A DNA stretch of 64,000 nucleotides from Mycolicibacterium madagascariense (GTDB taxonomy: Bacteria > Actinomycetota > Actinomycetes > Mycobacteriales > Mycobacteriaceae): contig NZ_AP022610.1 in NCBI RefSeq assembly GCF_010729665.1, forward strand, positions 992,001 through 1,056,000, read 5' to 3'. Under the pieces are notes generated by a model. That model was not told where the DNA came from. It worked only from the letters and a program-made list of their open reading frames with translations, and made no database searches. Shown here one piece after another: positions 25,604 to 34,267 of the stretch (position 1 is the first letter of the stretch; every line of letters begins with the position of its first letter). The translations under genes were made by a program, and so were the position numbers.

Positions 25604-26794
25604 TTGAACGCACCCTCCCGTTTTCCGCCCTTCTCCGGTCATGCCGTGACGCACGGCCACGGCGCATCGCACGGCCACGGCAACCCCAGCATCGGCATGC
25701 TGACCACCTTTCCGCCGACACCGTGCGGGCTCGCGACCTTCAGCGCCGGACTCGCCCATGGGCTGTCCGCCAAGGGCTGCGACGTCGGCGTGGTCCGCGT
25801 CGCCGACGGCCAGGAGGCCTCCAGCGCCGCCGTCGTCGGTGAGTTCGTGCCGGGCTCGTCGGCGTCGATCGCCGGGTGCGTCGAGCTGTTGAACCAGCGG
25901 GACGTCGCCGTGCTCCAGCACGACTTCGACCTGTACGGCGACGCGGTGCTCGACGTCATCGACGATCTCCGCGTCCCGGCCATCGTCGTCGCTCACGACG
26001 TTCCCAAACACCCGAGCGCACAACAGCTTTCGCTGATGAGGGCCATGGTCGCCAAGGCCGGCCGCGTCGTGGCGATGTCCGAGGCCGCCACGGACCGGCT
26101 GTGCCTGGACTACGCCGTCGACCGCAGGAAGGTCGTCGCCATCCACCGCGGTGCGACGCTACCGACCGTGGCGCCCCTGAAGCGCGCGGGCCGGCCCACC
26201 TTGCTGACGTGGGGTCTGATGGGGCCGGGCAAGGGCGTCGAGCGGGTCATCGACGCGATGGCCTCGCTGAAGGAGCTACGCGGTCAACCGCGCTACCTCG
26301 TCGCCGGGGCCACCCACCCGAGGGTGCTGGCGACCGAGGGCGAGGCCTACCGCGAGTCCTGTGTCGAGCGGGCCAGGGCCACCGGTGTCGCCGGCGCCGT
26401 CGGCTTCGACTCCATCTACCGCAGCACCGCGTCGCTGGCCGCGCTCATCCAGACCTCGGCGGCCGTCGTGCTGCCGTACGACTCCACCGACCAGGCCAAC
26501 TCGGGGGTGCTCGTCGACGCGCTCGCCGCCGGCCGCCCCGTCGTGGCCACCGCCTTCCCGCACGCGGTCGAATTACTCGGCAGCGGAGCGGGAGTCGTGG
26601 TCGACCACGACGATCCCGACGCGCTGCTCCTGGCATTGCGGCGCATGCTGACCGACCCCCGGATGACCGGCGACATGGCAGCGGAGGCGCGGCGCCTGGC
26701 GCCGTCGATGGGCTGGCCCGTCGCCGCGTCGGCATATCTGGACCTGGTACGCCGCGTGGTGTCCGAGCGGACGGCGATGGTGGGGCGCAGCTGA
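25604..26794 (+). CDS. GT4-family glycosyltransferase
   Basis: Encodes 396 residues with a GT-B fold. The N-terminal half begins (residue ~27) NPSIGMLTTFPPTPCGLATF. The nucleotide-sugar half has TWGLMGPGKGVERVIDAM and the donor-site block VLPYDSTDQANSGVLVDALAAGRPVVAT, followed by ELLGSGAGVVVDHDDPDAL. The TTG at 25604 adds a His/Gly-rich lead (HGHGASHGHG) that is unusual; an internal start is possible but no better codon fits. The acceptor is unknown. It stands alone after the GAF-ANTAR gene. Confidence 0.88.
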   Translation: MNAPSRFPPFSGHAVTHGHGASHGHGNPSIGMLTTFPPTPCGLATFSAGLAHGLSAKGCDVGVVRVADGQEASSAAVVGEFVPGSSASIAGCVELLNQRDVAVLQHDFDLYGDAVLDVIDDLRVPAIVVAHDVPKHPSAQQLSLMRAMVAKAGRVVAMSEAATDRLCLDYAVDRRKVVAIHRGATLPTVAPLKRAGRPTLLTWGLMGPGKGVERVIDAMASLKELRGQPRYLVAGATHPRVLATEGEAYRESCVERARATGVAGAVGFDSIYRSTASLAALIQTSAAVVLPYDSTDQANSGVLVDALAAGRPVVATAFPHAVELLGSGAGVVVDHDDPDALLLALRRMLTDPRMTGDMAAEARRLAPSMGWPVAASAYLDLVRRVVSERTAMVGRS

Positions 26795-26817
26795 CGCGAC
26801 GGGACCCTGGCGGGTGC

Positions 26818-27117
26818 CTAGTCGAGATCCTTCAGCTGCGCGCGCATGTCGGCGGCCTGCCGGGCATCGGGGGATTGCGTGCGCCTGCTCCTGGTGCGAA
26901 AGGCCTTGATCCCGTTGTCGACGTTCGCGGCCTGAGCGCGTCGGGACAGGACCTCGGCCTCGAGGCGAGCGTCCTCCTCCGCCTCGTCGAGGATGCCGTT
27001 GCCGCCGAGCATGCGCCGGTCGGCGCGAAACTTGATGCCGAACCACGTGACGATGCCGACGAGGATCAGCGCCACCACGATGGCGACGACGATCAGGACG
27101 ACCGTGTTGGTACTCAT
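26818..27117 (-). CDS. small single-span membrane protein
   Basis: Encodes 99 residues. Residues ~5-30 (TVVLIVVAIVVALILVGIVTWFGI) form one membrane helix near the N-terminus. The remaining ~65 residues are charged and helical (DEAEEDARLEAEVLSRRAQ), probably cytoplasmic and coiled. No domain is recognised. A good promoter lies upstream at 27148-27176. Conserved short proteins of this type are frequent in mycobacteria; the function is unknown. Confidence 0.75.
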   Translation of the reverse strand: MSTNTVVLIVVAIVVALILVGIVTWFGIKFRADRRMLGGNGILDEAEEDARLEAEVLSRRAQAANVDNGIKAFRTRSRRTQSPDARQAADMRAQLKDLD

Positions 27118-27147
27118 GCCGTCGCCTCGAATCCTCGGTGGAACTCC

Positions 27148-27176
27148 AGTACACGCGGATATCCGTCCGGTGTCAA
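27148..27176 (-). promoter_or_regulatory. sigma-70-type promoter of the small membrane protein
   Basis: On the minus strand TTGACA (27176-27171) is followed by 17 bases and TGTACT (27153-27148). The -35 hexamer is perfect and the -10 matches four of six consensus positions. Transcription would start near 27141, giving a leader of about 24 bases to the ATG at 27117. Confidence 0.5.
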
Positions 27177-27256
27177 TTTGCTTGATACGGGGTCGAACCT
27201 ACCCTTCGTCGGATGCGGCGACGGGGTAGCTCGGCCAGCCGTTATCAGTCCTGCTG

Positions 27257-27934
27257 TCAACGGTTTTGGAGCTGCGCGGCCAGGTCGAGGAGGTCGCGGG
27301 CGATCACGTCCGGCTGCGGCACACCCGGTGTCACCAGGGCCGCATTGCCCGGCCGGGTGATGAGCGCGCCACGCATGCCTGCGCCCTGCCCGCCGATCGT
27401 GTCCCAGCAGTGCGCCGCGACCAGCGTGCACGCCGAGACCGGCACGCCGAGTCGGGCCGCCACGTTGGCATACAGCGCGGACGCCGGCTTGAAGACCCGT
27501 TCGGTGTGCACGCTGAACTGCTGCTCGACGTACCCGGACAGGCCCGCCGAGTCGAGAGCCGACGGCGAATTCGGTTGGCTCGGTGAGTTGGTCAGCGTCA
27601 CGAGTCGGTACCCCTGGTCGCGCAGCGCCTGCAGACCGGGCTCGACGTCGGGGTGGGCGGGCATCGTCCGCATGGCCGTGGCGAGGGCTTCCTCGTCGTC
27701 CTGGGTGACGTCGACGCCCCGGATGTCGCCGACCATGCGCAGGGCGGCGCGGCCCAGCGCGATGAAGTCGGTGTAGTACCCGGCCAGCGTCACCGTCATC
27801 GAGTACGTGACCAATTCGCCGAACCACGTGCGCATGATGGCGGGGTCACCGAAGATTCGCTCGAAGGTGGGCGTGAGCGACTCGATGTCGATGAGGGTCT
27901 CGTTGACGTCGAACACCAGCACCCGGTCGTCCAT
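27257..27934 (-). CDS. haloacid dehalogenase type II (HAD hydrolase)
   Basis: Encodes 225 residues from the ATG at 27934. HAD motif I is VLVFDVNETLID (nucleophile Asp in FDVNET). Motif II is LTNSP. Motif III Lys is in ERVFKPASALY. Motif IV is represented by VAAHCWDTIGGQGAGM. The FDVNETL signature and cap layout match L-2-haloacid dehalogenase-like enzymes that release halide or phosphate; the actual substrate is unknown. Monocistronic, divergent from the rhomboid-like gene with a 55-base gap. Confidence 0.88.
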   Translation of the reverse strand: MDDRVLVFDVNETLIDIESLTPTFERIFGDPAIMRTWFGELVTYSMTVTLAGYYTDFIALGRAALRMVGDIRGVDVTQDDEEALATAMRTMPAHPDVEPGLQALRDQGYRLVTLTNSPSQPNSPSALDSAGLSGYVEQQFSVHTERVFKPASALYANVAARLGVPVSACTLVAAHCWDTIGGQGAGMRGALITRPGNAALVTPGVPQPDVIARDLLDLAAQLQNR

Positions 27935-27989
27935 GCCCCCAGTCAACACGTCCGGCGGCGCTCGAGCACGCGGCGGCTAGGTTGGTGCC

Positions 27990-28664
27990 ATGGACGATGC
28001 GGTGTCGAAGCGTCTCGTGCGCGGCGTCACCGGCGCACCGCTGACGTACGTCTGGTTGGTCGTCCTGTTCGTCACGACGCGGGTGCAGCGCTCGGCGGGC
28101 CGCCGGGGTGCGCGGCGTCTGCAGCAGGCGCACTCGACCAACCTGCGGCGGCTGCGCACCGAACCCTCGCGGGTGCTGACGACCAGCCTGTTCTGGCTCG
28201 ACGGCCGGGTGTGGTGGCCGTACGTGCCGGCGTTCGTCGCCCTCGTCGCCCCGGCCGAGCGTCGATTGCGTTGGTGGCGTTGGCTTCTCATCGGCATCGC
28301 CGCACACGTCATCGGGACCTACGTCAGCCAGGCGCGGCTGCGCCGACACATCGATCGCGGCGCCGCACCGAAGCGGCTGGCCGACGCTCGCGACGTGGGC
28401 GTCAGCTACTTCGCCTTCGGCGTGATAGCCACCCTGGCGGGCTATGCGCGCCCGCCCTGGCGTAGGCGCAGCCAGGTGGCCGGGCTCGCCGTTCTCGGCG
28501 GTATCGCGGGGGCCGCGCCGACCTATACCGCGATCGGGCATCTGGTCGCGTTCGCGGTCGGGCTGGCGGCCGTTCCGCTGGCGCCCGATCGCGACGGGCA
28601 GCCGTATCCGGCCGTGCAGCGCCCGATTCCGCATTCGCGTTTCAACGGCGGGGGTCAGCGGTAA
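27990..28664 (+). CDS. rhomboid-like membrane protein
   Basis: Encodes 224 residues with about five to six hydrophobic helices. The arrangement DARDVGVSYFAFGVIATLAG followed by YTAIGHLVAFAVGLAAVPLA matches actinobacterial rhomboid-like proteins, in which a Ser/Tyr-containing helix and a GH-containing helix correspond to the catalytic Ser and His helices. The canonical GxSG is not clearly present, so protease activity is uncertain. The C-terminus is short and basic. The DUF7159-type gene follows 41 bases later on the same strand. Confidence 0.7.
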   Translation: MDDAVSKRLVRGVTGAPLTYVWLVVLFVTTRVQRSAGRRGARRLQQAHSTNLRRLRTEPSRVLTTSLFWLDGRVWWPYVPAFVALVAPAERRLRWWRWLLIGIAAHVIGTYVSQARLRRHIDRGAAPKRLADARDVGVSYFAFGVIATLAGYARPPWRRRSQVAGLAVLGGIAGAAPTYTAIGHLVAFAVGLAAVPLAPDRDGQPYPAVQRPIPHSRFNGGGQR

Positions 28665-28705
28665 CCTCAGAGGTCGAACGCAGATGGTCGATCGGGGGCG
28701 CGCTG

Positions 28706-29722
28706 ATGGACTGTGTACTCGGCCTCTCGCTGACCACGACGGCGCTGCGCTGGGTCTTGGTCGCCGGCCGCACGGGCGACGGTGAGCCGATCGACCGTGG
28801 CGAAGTCGACATCCCCGATCTGGCAACCCTGGATGCCGACCTCCTCGTGCACGCCGTCCTGAACCCCGACGTCGTCGCCGAGGAGGCGATTCGCGTCGTC
28901 GGCGTCACCGCCACCAAGGATGCCGAGTCGGCGGCCGCCGAGGTCGTCGCCGCGTTCGTCGCGCGCGACCACCGCGACGTCGTGTCGGTCTCCGACGACG
29001 CGGCCGTCGCGGCCCTGGCCGACGGCATCGTCGACATCACCGACTACGACGACGTCGCCGTCTGCGTCGTCGAGCCGGACTCGGCGTTCGTGGCGCTCGT
29101 CGAGAGCGGGTGGGTCACGGTCGAGGACATCGACCGGCCCGCGGACCGGGCCGATGCGATCGAGCTCACCAGCAGCGCCCTCACCGCGCTCGACGGGCAC
29201 CCCACCGACGCGATCTTCGTCATCGGGTCCGACGACGTCGGCGTACTGGTCTCCGCGTTCGAGGCCGTCGCCGACGCCCCCGTGATCTCCGCGGCCGAGG
29301 CGGATCTCGCGCTGGCCCGCGGTGCCGCGCTCGCCGCGGCGCGCACGCTCGACATGTCCGACCGGTGGTCGGGAGAGCCGACGGTGCTGGCCGGGCGGGC
29401 CGGGCGGACCGGAGTGCTGGCCGCGATACTGGCCGTCGCGGTCGTGACGTTCGTGGTGTCGGTGTCCCTTGCGCTCCAGCGCCAGGCCACCCACGTCACT
29501 CCGGCGAAGCACCAAACCGTCACCGCCGCAGCGGATTACACACCGGTGCCCGCCGCGGGCAAGCCGTCGGTCGCCTTTCCGGAGGCGGGTCGGTCCTTCG
29601 CCCAGACGATGATCGCCAAGGCGCCCCCGCCGCCGGCCGCGGTGCCCGCCGCGGTGCCGACGACGCCGCCGCGGACCAGCCCGCCGCGGCGAGTTGCCAG
29701 CGGGTTGGCGAGTTCTCCATAG
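28706..29722 (+). CDS. mycobacterial conserved membrane protein (DUF7159-like)
   Basis: Encodes 338 residues. The N-terminal ~230 residues are acidic and begin MDCVLGLSLTTTALRWVLV, an opening I recognise from a mycobacterium-specific family without known function. Alternating strands and helices with many Asp/Val/Ala give an actin/ASKHA-like impression, which is inference only. One membrane helix (TGVLAAILAVAVVTFVVSVSLAL, ~233-255) is followed by an exported Pro/Ala-rich tail ending in PPRRVASGLASSP. Topology: large domain inside, short flexible tail outside. Confidence 0.7.
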   Translation: MDCVLGLSLTTTALRWVLVAGRTGDGEPIDRGEVDIPDLATLDADLLVHAVLNPDVVAEEAIRVVGVTATKDAESAAAEVVAAFVARDHRDVVSVSDDAAVAALADGIVDITDYDDVAVCVVEPDSAFVALVESGWVTVEDIDRPADRADAIELTSSALTALDGHPTDAIFVIGSDDVGVLVSAFEAVADAPVISAAEADLALARGAALAAARTLDMSDRWSGEPTVLAGRAGRTGVLAAILAVAVVTFVVSVSLALQRQATHVTPAKHQTVTAAADYTPVPAAGKPSVAFPEAGRSFAQTMIAKAPPPPAAVPAAVPTTPPRTSPPRRVASGLASSP

Positions 29723-29808
29723 CTGATACTTAACCGGGCTTACTACTCTGAGGTGCGGGAGTACGGCGGGATGGCGTTCTCCCGGAACGGCTTTGGAAGA
29801 GGTGCGCC

Positions 29809-30057
29809 ATGTTCGACGTCAAGAAGATCGCAGCGGGAGCGGCCATCGCGGGCTCCCTCGGGCTGGCCGCGCTCGGCGCCGGCGCCGGGGTGGCCAACGC
29901 CGACCCGTACTGGGGACACGGGCACGGCTGGGGCGGACCGGCCTGGGGCGGATACGCGCCGCCGCCACCGCCGCCCTACTACGGCTACGGCGGATACAAC
30001 GGCTACGGCGGTGGGTGCGTGACCGGTCCGCTGGGGTTGCTGCACTTCTGCAACTAG
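29809..30057 (+). CDS. small secreted Gly/Tyr/Pro-rich protein
   Basis: Encodes 82 residues. The signal peptide MFDVKKIAAGAAIAGSLGLAALGAGAGVANA is cleaved near residue 31. The mature part is rich in Gly, Tyr, Trp and Pro (GHGHGWGG, a PPPPPP run) and ends with CVTGPLGLLHFCN, two Cys that can pair. The signal peptide and the C-terminal Cys pattern match the protein at 59363-59611, so the two are paralogues. The stop shares CTAG with the stop of the convergent SEC-C gene. Confidence 0.85.
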   Translation: MFDVKKIAAGAAIAGSLGLAALGAGAGVANADPYWGHGHGWGGPAWGGYAPPPPPPYYGYGGYNGYGGGCVTGPLGLLHFCN

Positions 30058-30443
30058 CGCGCTCTGCGGCCGTGGCACTTCTGGTAGCGACGCCCGGAGT
30101 GGCAGAAGCACGGGCTGCGTCTCGGTAGCGGCAACTCGCCCAGCCGGTCGGCGGCCACCTTGTCGACGACTTCGGTCAGCTGTGCGGGTGTGGCCGGCTC
30201 GTCGGAGATCGCGTACAGCGCGACGAGGACGTCGAGAACCGTCCGGAGGCGGGTGTCCGGCGCTGCCCTCAGCGAGAGCCGCAGGCGTTGCAGGCTGGTC
30301 AGTGAGAGGCCGTAGAGCGCCTGACACTGCGACCCGGCGTCCGGGGGTGCCGCGCAGTACGGGCACGAGGCGACGATGGTCGCGCGGATCGGGAAGCCGC
30401 AGTCGGCACAGGTGCGGAGCACGATGGCGATGTCGTCGCGCAC
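30054..30443 (-). CDS. SEC-C motif zinc-binding protein
   Basis: Encodes 129 residues. The C-terminus SPCFCHSGRRYQKCHG is a SEC-C motif (C-x-C-x8-C-H), the metal-binding module at the end of SecA. A second zinc site is suggested near the N-terminus by CADCGFPI and CPYCAAP. Between them lies a Leu/Arg-rich helical part. It is a small stand-alone protein; SEC-C modules often mediate ribosome or nucleic-acid contacts, but no role can be given. Convergent with the secreted protein gene. Confidence 0.75.
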   Translation of the reverse strand: MRDDIAIVLRTCADCGFPIRATIVASCPYCAAPPDAGSQCQALYGLSLTSLQRLRLSLRAAPDTRLRTVLDVLVALYAISDEPATPAQLTEVVDKVAADRLGELPLPRRSPCFCHSGRRYQKCHGRRAR

Positions 30444-30636
30444 GGTGGTCTCCTAGCAAATGTCTGACTGGTTCCGGTCAAGGGTACTGAGAGTTCCTTT
30501 CGCAGCCAAACCACGTGCTAGCTAACATCGCCGGCGGCACCGGTTGACGATTTTGCTGGACCGCCCCTCGTCGGGCCGACCTGTACGCTGGCCCCAAAGA
30601 ACCGGCTGGTGCGGTAGCGGCGAGGGAGGATGACGT

Positions 30637-32094
30637 ATGGGCTCCCGGGGTGCCGGCTCGCGGCTCGGCACGCAGTTCGGGCCCTACGAGCTTCAGGAAT
30701 TGATCGGCCTCGGCGGGATGGGCGAGGTGTACCGGGCGTACGACACCGTCCGGGGGCGCACCGTCGCGCTGAAGTTGCTGCGCGCCGACATGGCCGCCGA
30801 CCCGAGCTTCCAGGAGCGGTTCCGTCGCGAATCGCGGATCACGGCTCGGCTGCAGGAGCCGCACGTCATCCCGGTGCACGACTTCGGCGAGATCGACGGC
30901 GTGCTCTTCATCGACATGCGCCTCGTCGAGGGCGGCAGCGTCAAGGGCGAACTGCGCGCCCACGGGGTGCTGCCGCCGGCGCGGGCGGTGTGGATCGTCT
31001 CCCAGGTGGCGTCGGCCCTGGACGCCGCGCACGCCAACGGGCTGGTCCACCGCGACATCAAGCCGGAGAACGTGCTGCTCACCTCCGACGACTTCGCCTA
31101 CCTCGTCGACTTCGGCATTGCCCACGGCGGCGGCGAGGCGTCGGTGACCAAGACGGGCCTCGTCATGGGGTCGTGCGCGTACATGGCCACCGAACGGCTC
31201 AGCGGCAAACCCGGCGGCCCGGCGTCGGACGTGTATTCGCTGACGTGCCTGCTGTACGAGTGCCTGACCGGTCGCGCGCCGTTCGAGGCGGCGGACCTGC
31301 GGGCGGTGATGAGCGCTCACGTGTTCGCGCCACCGCCGCGGCCGAGCGTGGCCAGGCCCGGCCTCAACCCGGCGTTCGACGCCGTGATCGCCACCGGGAT
31401 GGCCAAGGACCCCGCGGACCGGTACGCCTCGGCGGGCGAATTGGCGCGCGCGGCGGCGGCAGCCGCGTCGGCCCGGCCCGTCGCCGTCGGACAGCCGCCG
31501 ATGCGGACGCGGCAATTCGACGCGCCACCGCCGCCCTACGCGCCCGTCCCGCCGGTGGCACCGGTCGCCCGGTCCCGGTTCAGCGGGACGCAAAAGGCGT
31601 TGCTGGCGGGCACGGTGGCGATGTTCGCGCTGGCGGCGGGGCTCGCTGCAGCGATCGTGTTCACGGGCGGCTCGACGCCGTCGTCACCAAAGACCCCGCT
31701 GGCCGCGCCGCCGCCCTCGACCGCCAGTGCGTCGACCACGACCTCGAGCCCGTCGTCGGCGCCGCTGGCGGGGCTGTCGGACGTCGACGCGCAGGGGTTC
31801 GTCGACCACGCGGCGCGCTGCGATGCCGGCGACTCACTGCAGTCGGCGATCCGGACGGCGTCGTCGCTGGCCGTGATCTGCCGGACCTCGTCGGGAGACT
31901 TCTACTACCACGGTGAGCGTCTGAGCGACGGAGCCAACGTCAAGATCGCGAACGCCGTACCGACGGGCGACGGGTTCGACGCGGTGAATCCGGCCGACGG
32001 GGCCCGCTACCAGGTGCGCCCCGACGAGCTGACGATCATCAGCAACGGGCACGTCGACTCCGCGGAGCCGGCGTTGGAGTGGGGCTCGGCTTAG
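30637..32094 (+). CDS. transmembrane Ser/Thr protein kinase (Pkn family)
   Basis: Encodes 485 residues from an ATG after gggagga. The kinase domain (~15-275) has the Gly loop LIGLGGMGEVYRAYD, the Lys of VALKLL, HRDIKPENVLL, DFGIAHGG (DFG) and the APE-region variant MATERLSG. A Pro-rich juxtamembrane stretch leads to one membrane helix (~323-345, LLAGTVAMFALAAGLAAAIVF). After a Ser/Thr/Pro linker an extracellular domain (~385-485) has two Cys (ARCDAGDSL and VICRTS) that may form a disulfide. It is a typical mycobacterial receptor kinase; the extracellular ligand is unknown. Confidence 0.93.
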   Translation: MGSRGAGSRLGTQFGPYELQELIGLGGMGEVYRAYDTVRGRTVALKLLRADMAADPSFQERFRRESRITARLQEPHVIPVHDFGEIDGVLFIDMRLVEGGSVKGELRAHGVLPPARAVWIVSQVASALDAAHANGLVHRDIKPENVLLTSDDFAYLVDFGIAHGGGEASVTKTGLVMGSCAYMATERLSGKPGGPASDVYSLTCLLYECLTGRAPFEAADLRAVMSAHVFAPPPRPSVARPGLNPAFDAVIATGMAKDPADRYASAGELARAAAAAASARPVAVGQPPMRTRQFDAPPPPYAPVPPVAPVARSRFSGTQKALLAGTVAMFALAAGLAAAIVFTGGSTPSSPKTPLAAPPPSTASASTTTSSPSSAPLAGLSDVDAQGFVDHAARCDAGDSLQSAIRTASSLAVICRTSSGDFYYHGERLSDGANVKIANAVPTGDGFDAVNPADGARYQVRPDELTIISNGHVDSAEPALEWGSA

Positions 32095-32121
32095 CCGAGC
32101 ATCGCGTCGCACCCCGAGCGT

Positions 32122-32140
32122 CCCCCATGCAGCTGGGGGG
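32122..32140 (+). terminator. GC-rich hairpin after the kinase gene
   Basis: ccccca and tgggggg at 32122-32127 and 32134-32140 form a strong stem around tgcagc, 27 bases after the kinase stop. No T-run follows, as is common for mycobacterial terminators. It could also lie in the leader of the GntR gene at 32220. Confidence 0.45.
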
Positions 32141-32219
32141 GTGAAACGGCTCGCCGGTCCTCCCATCTGCAGGGGATAGGGTCAGTCCAGCACAGGCCGG
32201 TGCGGGAAGGGGTGAACCG

Positions 32220-32924
32220 TTGGGCGGAACCGTGGACGGGTTGGGCGCGATCGACCTCCACGGGTCGACCGCCCGCACCGCGCACGTCGCGGTCATCGAC
32301 GAGCTGCGCCGGGCCATGCTGACCGGGGTGTTGCCGCCGGGCACGCGGCTGGTGCAAGCCGACCTCGCCCGCTCGCTGCACGTGAGCGTCACGCCGGTGC
32401 GAGAAGCGTTGCGGGACTTGGTCGCCGAGGGCCTGGTGGACTTCGACGCCTACCGCGGGGCCACGGTCCACACGCCGACGCTGGCGGAACTCGAGGAGAT
32501 CTACCAGATCCGGTTCCTCCTCACCCCGCCCGCGGTGCGCGAGGCCGTCGCCCGCATCACCGACGCGGAGATCTCGGAGGCCGAGTCGATCGCCGCCCAG
32601 ATGGAGTCCGCCACCGACCACGCCGAGTGGGTCGAGTTCAACCGTCGCTTCCACCACGTCCTCACCGCGGCGTCGCGTCGCACGCACCTGCAGGACGTCA
32701 TCAACCGAATGTCGAACCTGTCGACGCTGTACGTCGCGGTGTCCCTCGGCGCCTCGGCGGGCACCCGGCGCCGAGGCGACCGGGACCATGCCGCCCTGAT
32801 CCGGGCCTACCGCCGCCGCGACGCGGAGCGCGCCGTGGCCGTCAGCCTCAAGCACATCGAGCAGACCCTCGACGACGCCCGGCGCGCGATCGTCGGTCTC
32901 GGCGGCCGAACCGGCGCTGGATGA
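32220..32924 (+). CDS. GntR/FadR-family (FCD) transcriptional regulator
   Basis: Encodes 234 residues. The winged HTH (~10-75) has AVIDELRRAMLTGVLPPGTRL, ADLARSLHVSVTPVREALRDL and AEGLVDF. The C-terminal FCD all-helical ligand domain (~85-225) has EIYQIRFLLTPPAVREAV, EFNRRFHHVLTAAS and DHAALIRAYRRRDAERAV, with the metal-binding His/Asp pattern of the family. TTG at 32220 or GTG at 32232 may be the start. No adjacent metabolic operon reveals its target; the next genes are degraded. Confidence 0.88.
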   Translation: MGGTVDGLGAIDLHGSTARTAHVAVIDELRRAMLTGVLPPGTRLVQADLARSLHVSVTPVREALRDLVAEGLVDFDAYRGATVHTPTLAELEEIYQIRFLLTPPAVREAVARITDAEISEAESIAAQMESATDHAEWVEFNRRFHHVLTAASRRTHLQDVINRMSNLSTLYVAVSLGASAGTRRRGDRDHAALIRAYRRRDAERAVAVSLKHIEQTLDDARRAIVGLGGRTGAG

Positions 32925-33123
32925 TCGGGCTCCGCCGGAAGCCGCCGCACCCCGCCCCACCTCCTCGGACCTCTTCCGTGCCTCTCCCGGACGATGACGC
33001 GCGTGGGACCCTAACCGCCATTCGCACGCCACGGCTGTCCAGACCGCGCGGATCGGCCAATCCGCGACCCTGAGGTGCGGCCCGGCCGTAGCGCCCCATC
33101 CGAGGCACATCCGCCAGGCCGCG

Positions 33124-33425
33124 TCAGCCCTGCACGCCCCCGGCGATCACCGCACCGGCGCGGTCGCCCAGGGTGGACTCCGCGCCGCCGGCCTCGAGCA
33201 GCCGACCCGACATGGTCTTGGCGAGCACGTGCTCCCCGCCGGTGATCGGCCCGTAGCGCGGCGGGTTCTCGGGCCCGGTGCACGTCGGCAGGCACTCGAC
33301 GAGCGCGTCGTAGTTGCCCTCGTGGAAGAAGGGCACCGAGCGACGACGCCGAATCACGTTGTCGCGGCTGAGAACCGGGGTCACGCGGTGAAGCGTCGAG
33401 CGCCAGCGGTCGTTGGTCCACTGGG
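33124..33425 (-). pseudogene. C-terminal remnant of a 2OG-Fe(II) (isopenicillin N synthase-type) dioxygenase
   Basis: About 100 residues in the minus frame show the tail of this family: QWTNDRWRSTLHRV with one facial-triad His, RRRRSVPFFHEGNYDALVECLP with the RxS 2-oxoglutarate contact, PENPPRYGPITGGEHVLAK. The gene should extend to higher coordinates, but there the frame loses resemblance and the DNA becomes a plus-strand helicase fragment. The first two metal ligands (HxD) and the N-terminal two thirds are missing, so the product cannot be active. Confidence 0.75.
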
Positions 33426-34159
33426 AACACGACCTCCCGCTCCAAATGGCCGACCTCGCAGCTGAACTCGAGCCGGGACACCGCTTCGACTCGATCGTCG
33501 TCGACGAGGCGCAGGACTTTGCGGATGCGTGGTGGGACCCGCTGCTCGCTGCCCTGAAGGATCCCGTTGAGGGCGGCATCTACGTGTTCAGCGACGAGGG
33601 TCAGCGCGTCTTCAACCGGCACGGCTCACCGCCCGTGCCATTGGCCCCGCTCATCCTCGACCACAACCTGCGCAACACCCGCCAGATCGCGAACGCGTTC
33701 CAACCGCTCGTCGACAGCCCGATGAAGTTCCTGGGCGGCGAGGGTCCGGCCGTCACGTTCGTGCCGTGCGATCGCGACGACGCGCTCGGCGTCGGAGACG
33801 ATCAGATCGATCTTCTCCTCGAAGAGGGTTGGCGGCCAGAGGATCTCGCGCTGTTGACTACCGGCAGCCGGCATCCCGAACAGGCTGAGCGTCAGCGCGA
33901 CGGGCACAAGGCCTACTGGGATACCTTCTGGGACGCCGAGCAGGTGTTCTACGGCCACGTCCTCGGCTTCAAGGGTCTCGAGCGGCGGGCCGTCGTGCTC
34001 GTCGTCAACGAGGACGCCAAGTTCGAGCGGTCGCGGGAGCGGCTGTACGTCGGATTGTCCAGAGCGCGAGACCAACTCGTTGTTTGCGGTGACCCGAACT
34101 TCATCCGTGAGGTCGGCGGTCAGGATCTCGCCCGCCGCCTCAACATTGCGCTGTCCTAG
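33413..34159 (+). pseudogene. C-terminal remnant of a UvrD/NERD-type helicase
   Basis: Encodes 248 residues of a superfamily I helicase: motif II IVVDEAQDF, motif III-like YVFSDEGQRVF, the motif IV Arg region DHNLRNTRQIANAF, motif V GLERRAVVLVV and motif VI ERLYVGLSRARDQLVV. The Walker A motif and everything before it are absent, so ATP hydrolysis is impossible. The resemblance starts right where the inverted dioxygenase tail ends. A start at 33413 may allow translation of a fragment. Relatives usually carry an N-terminal NERD nuclease domain and act in DNA metabolism or defence. Confidence 0.75.
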
Positions 34160-34267
34160 AAGTAGCTTGACAGGACGCCGGGCTCGCCTCGGGGCCCAAG
34201 ACTTCCACCCGACCAGAGCAACTCATGCCAGCATCGAATTGTCGTACCCGGCTGAAATGATGAGGCG

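Noticed and set aside
27180..27256. tRNA-like signal on the minus strand (ggctggccgagcta and ggttcgacccc)
   Set aside because: D-arm-like and T-arm-like motifs are about 63 bases apart end to end, too short for a tRNA, with no anticodon stem and an imperfect acceptor stem.
30478..31593. Large minus-strand open frame over the kinase gene
   Set aside because: The kinase on the plus strand has every family motif; the minus-strand frame is Arg/His/Gly-rich, as expected for an antisense shadow in high-GC DNA.
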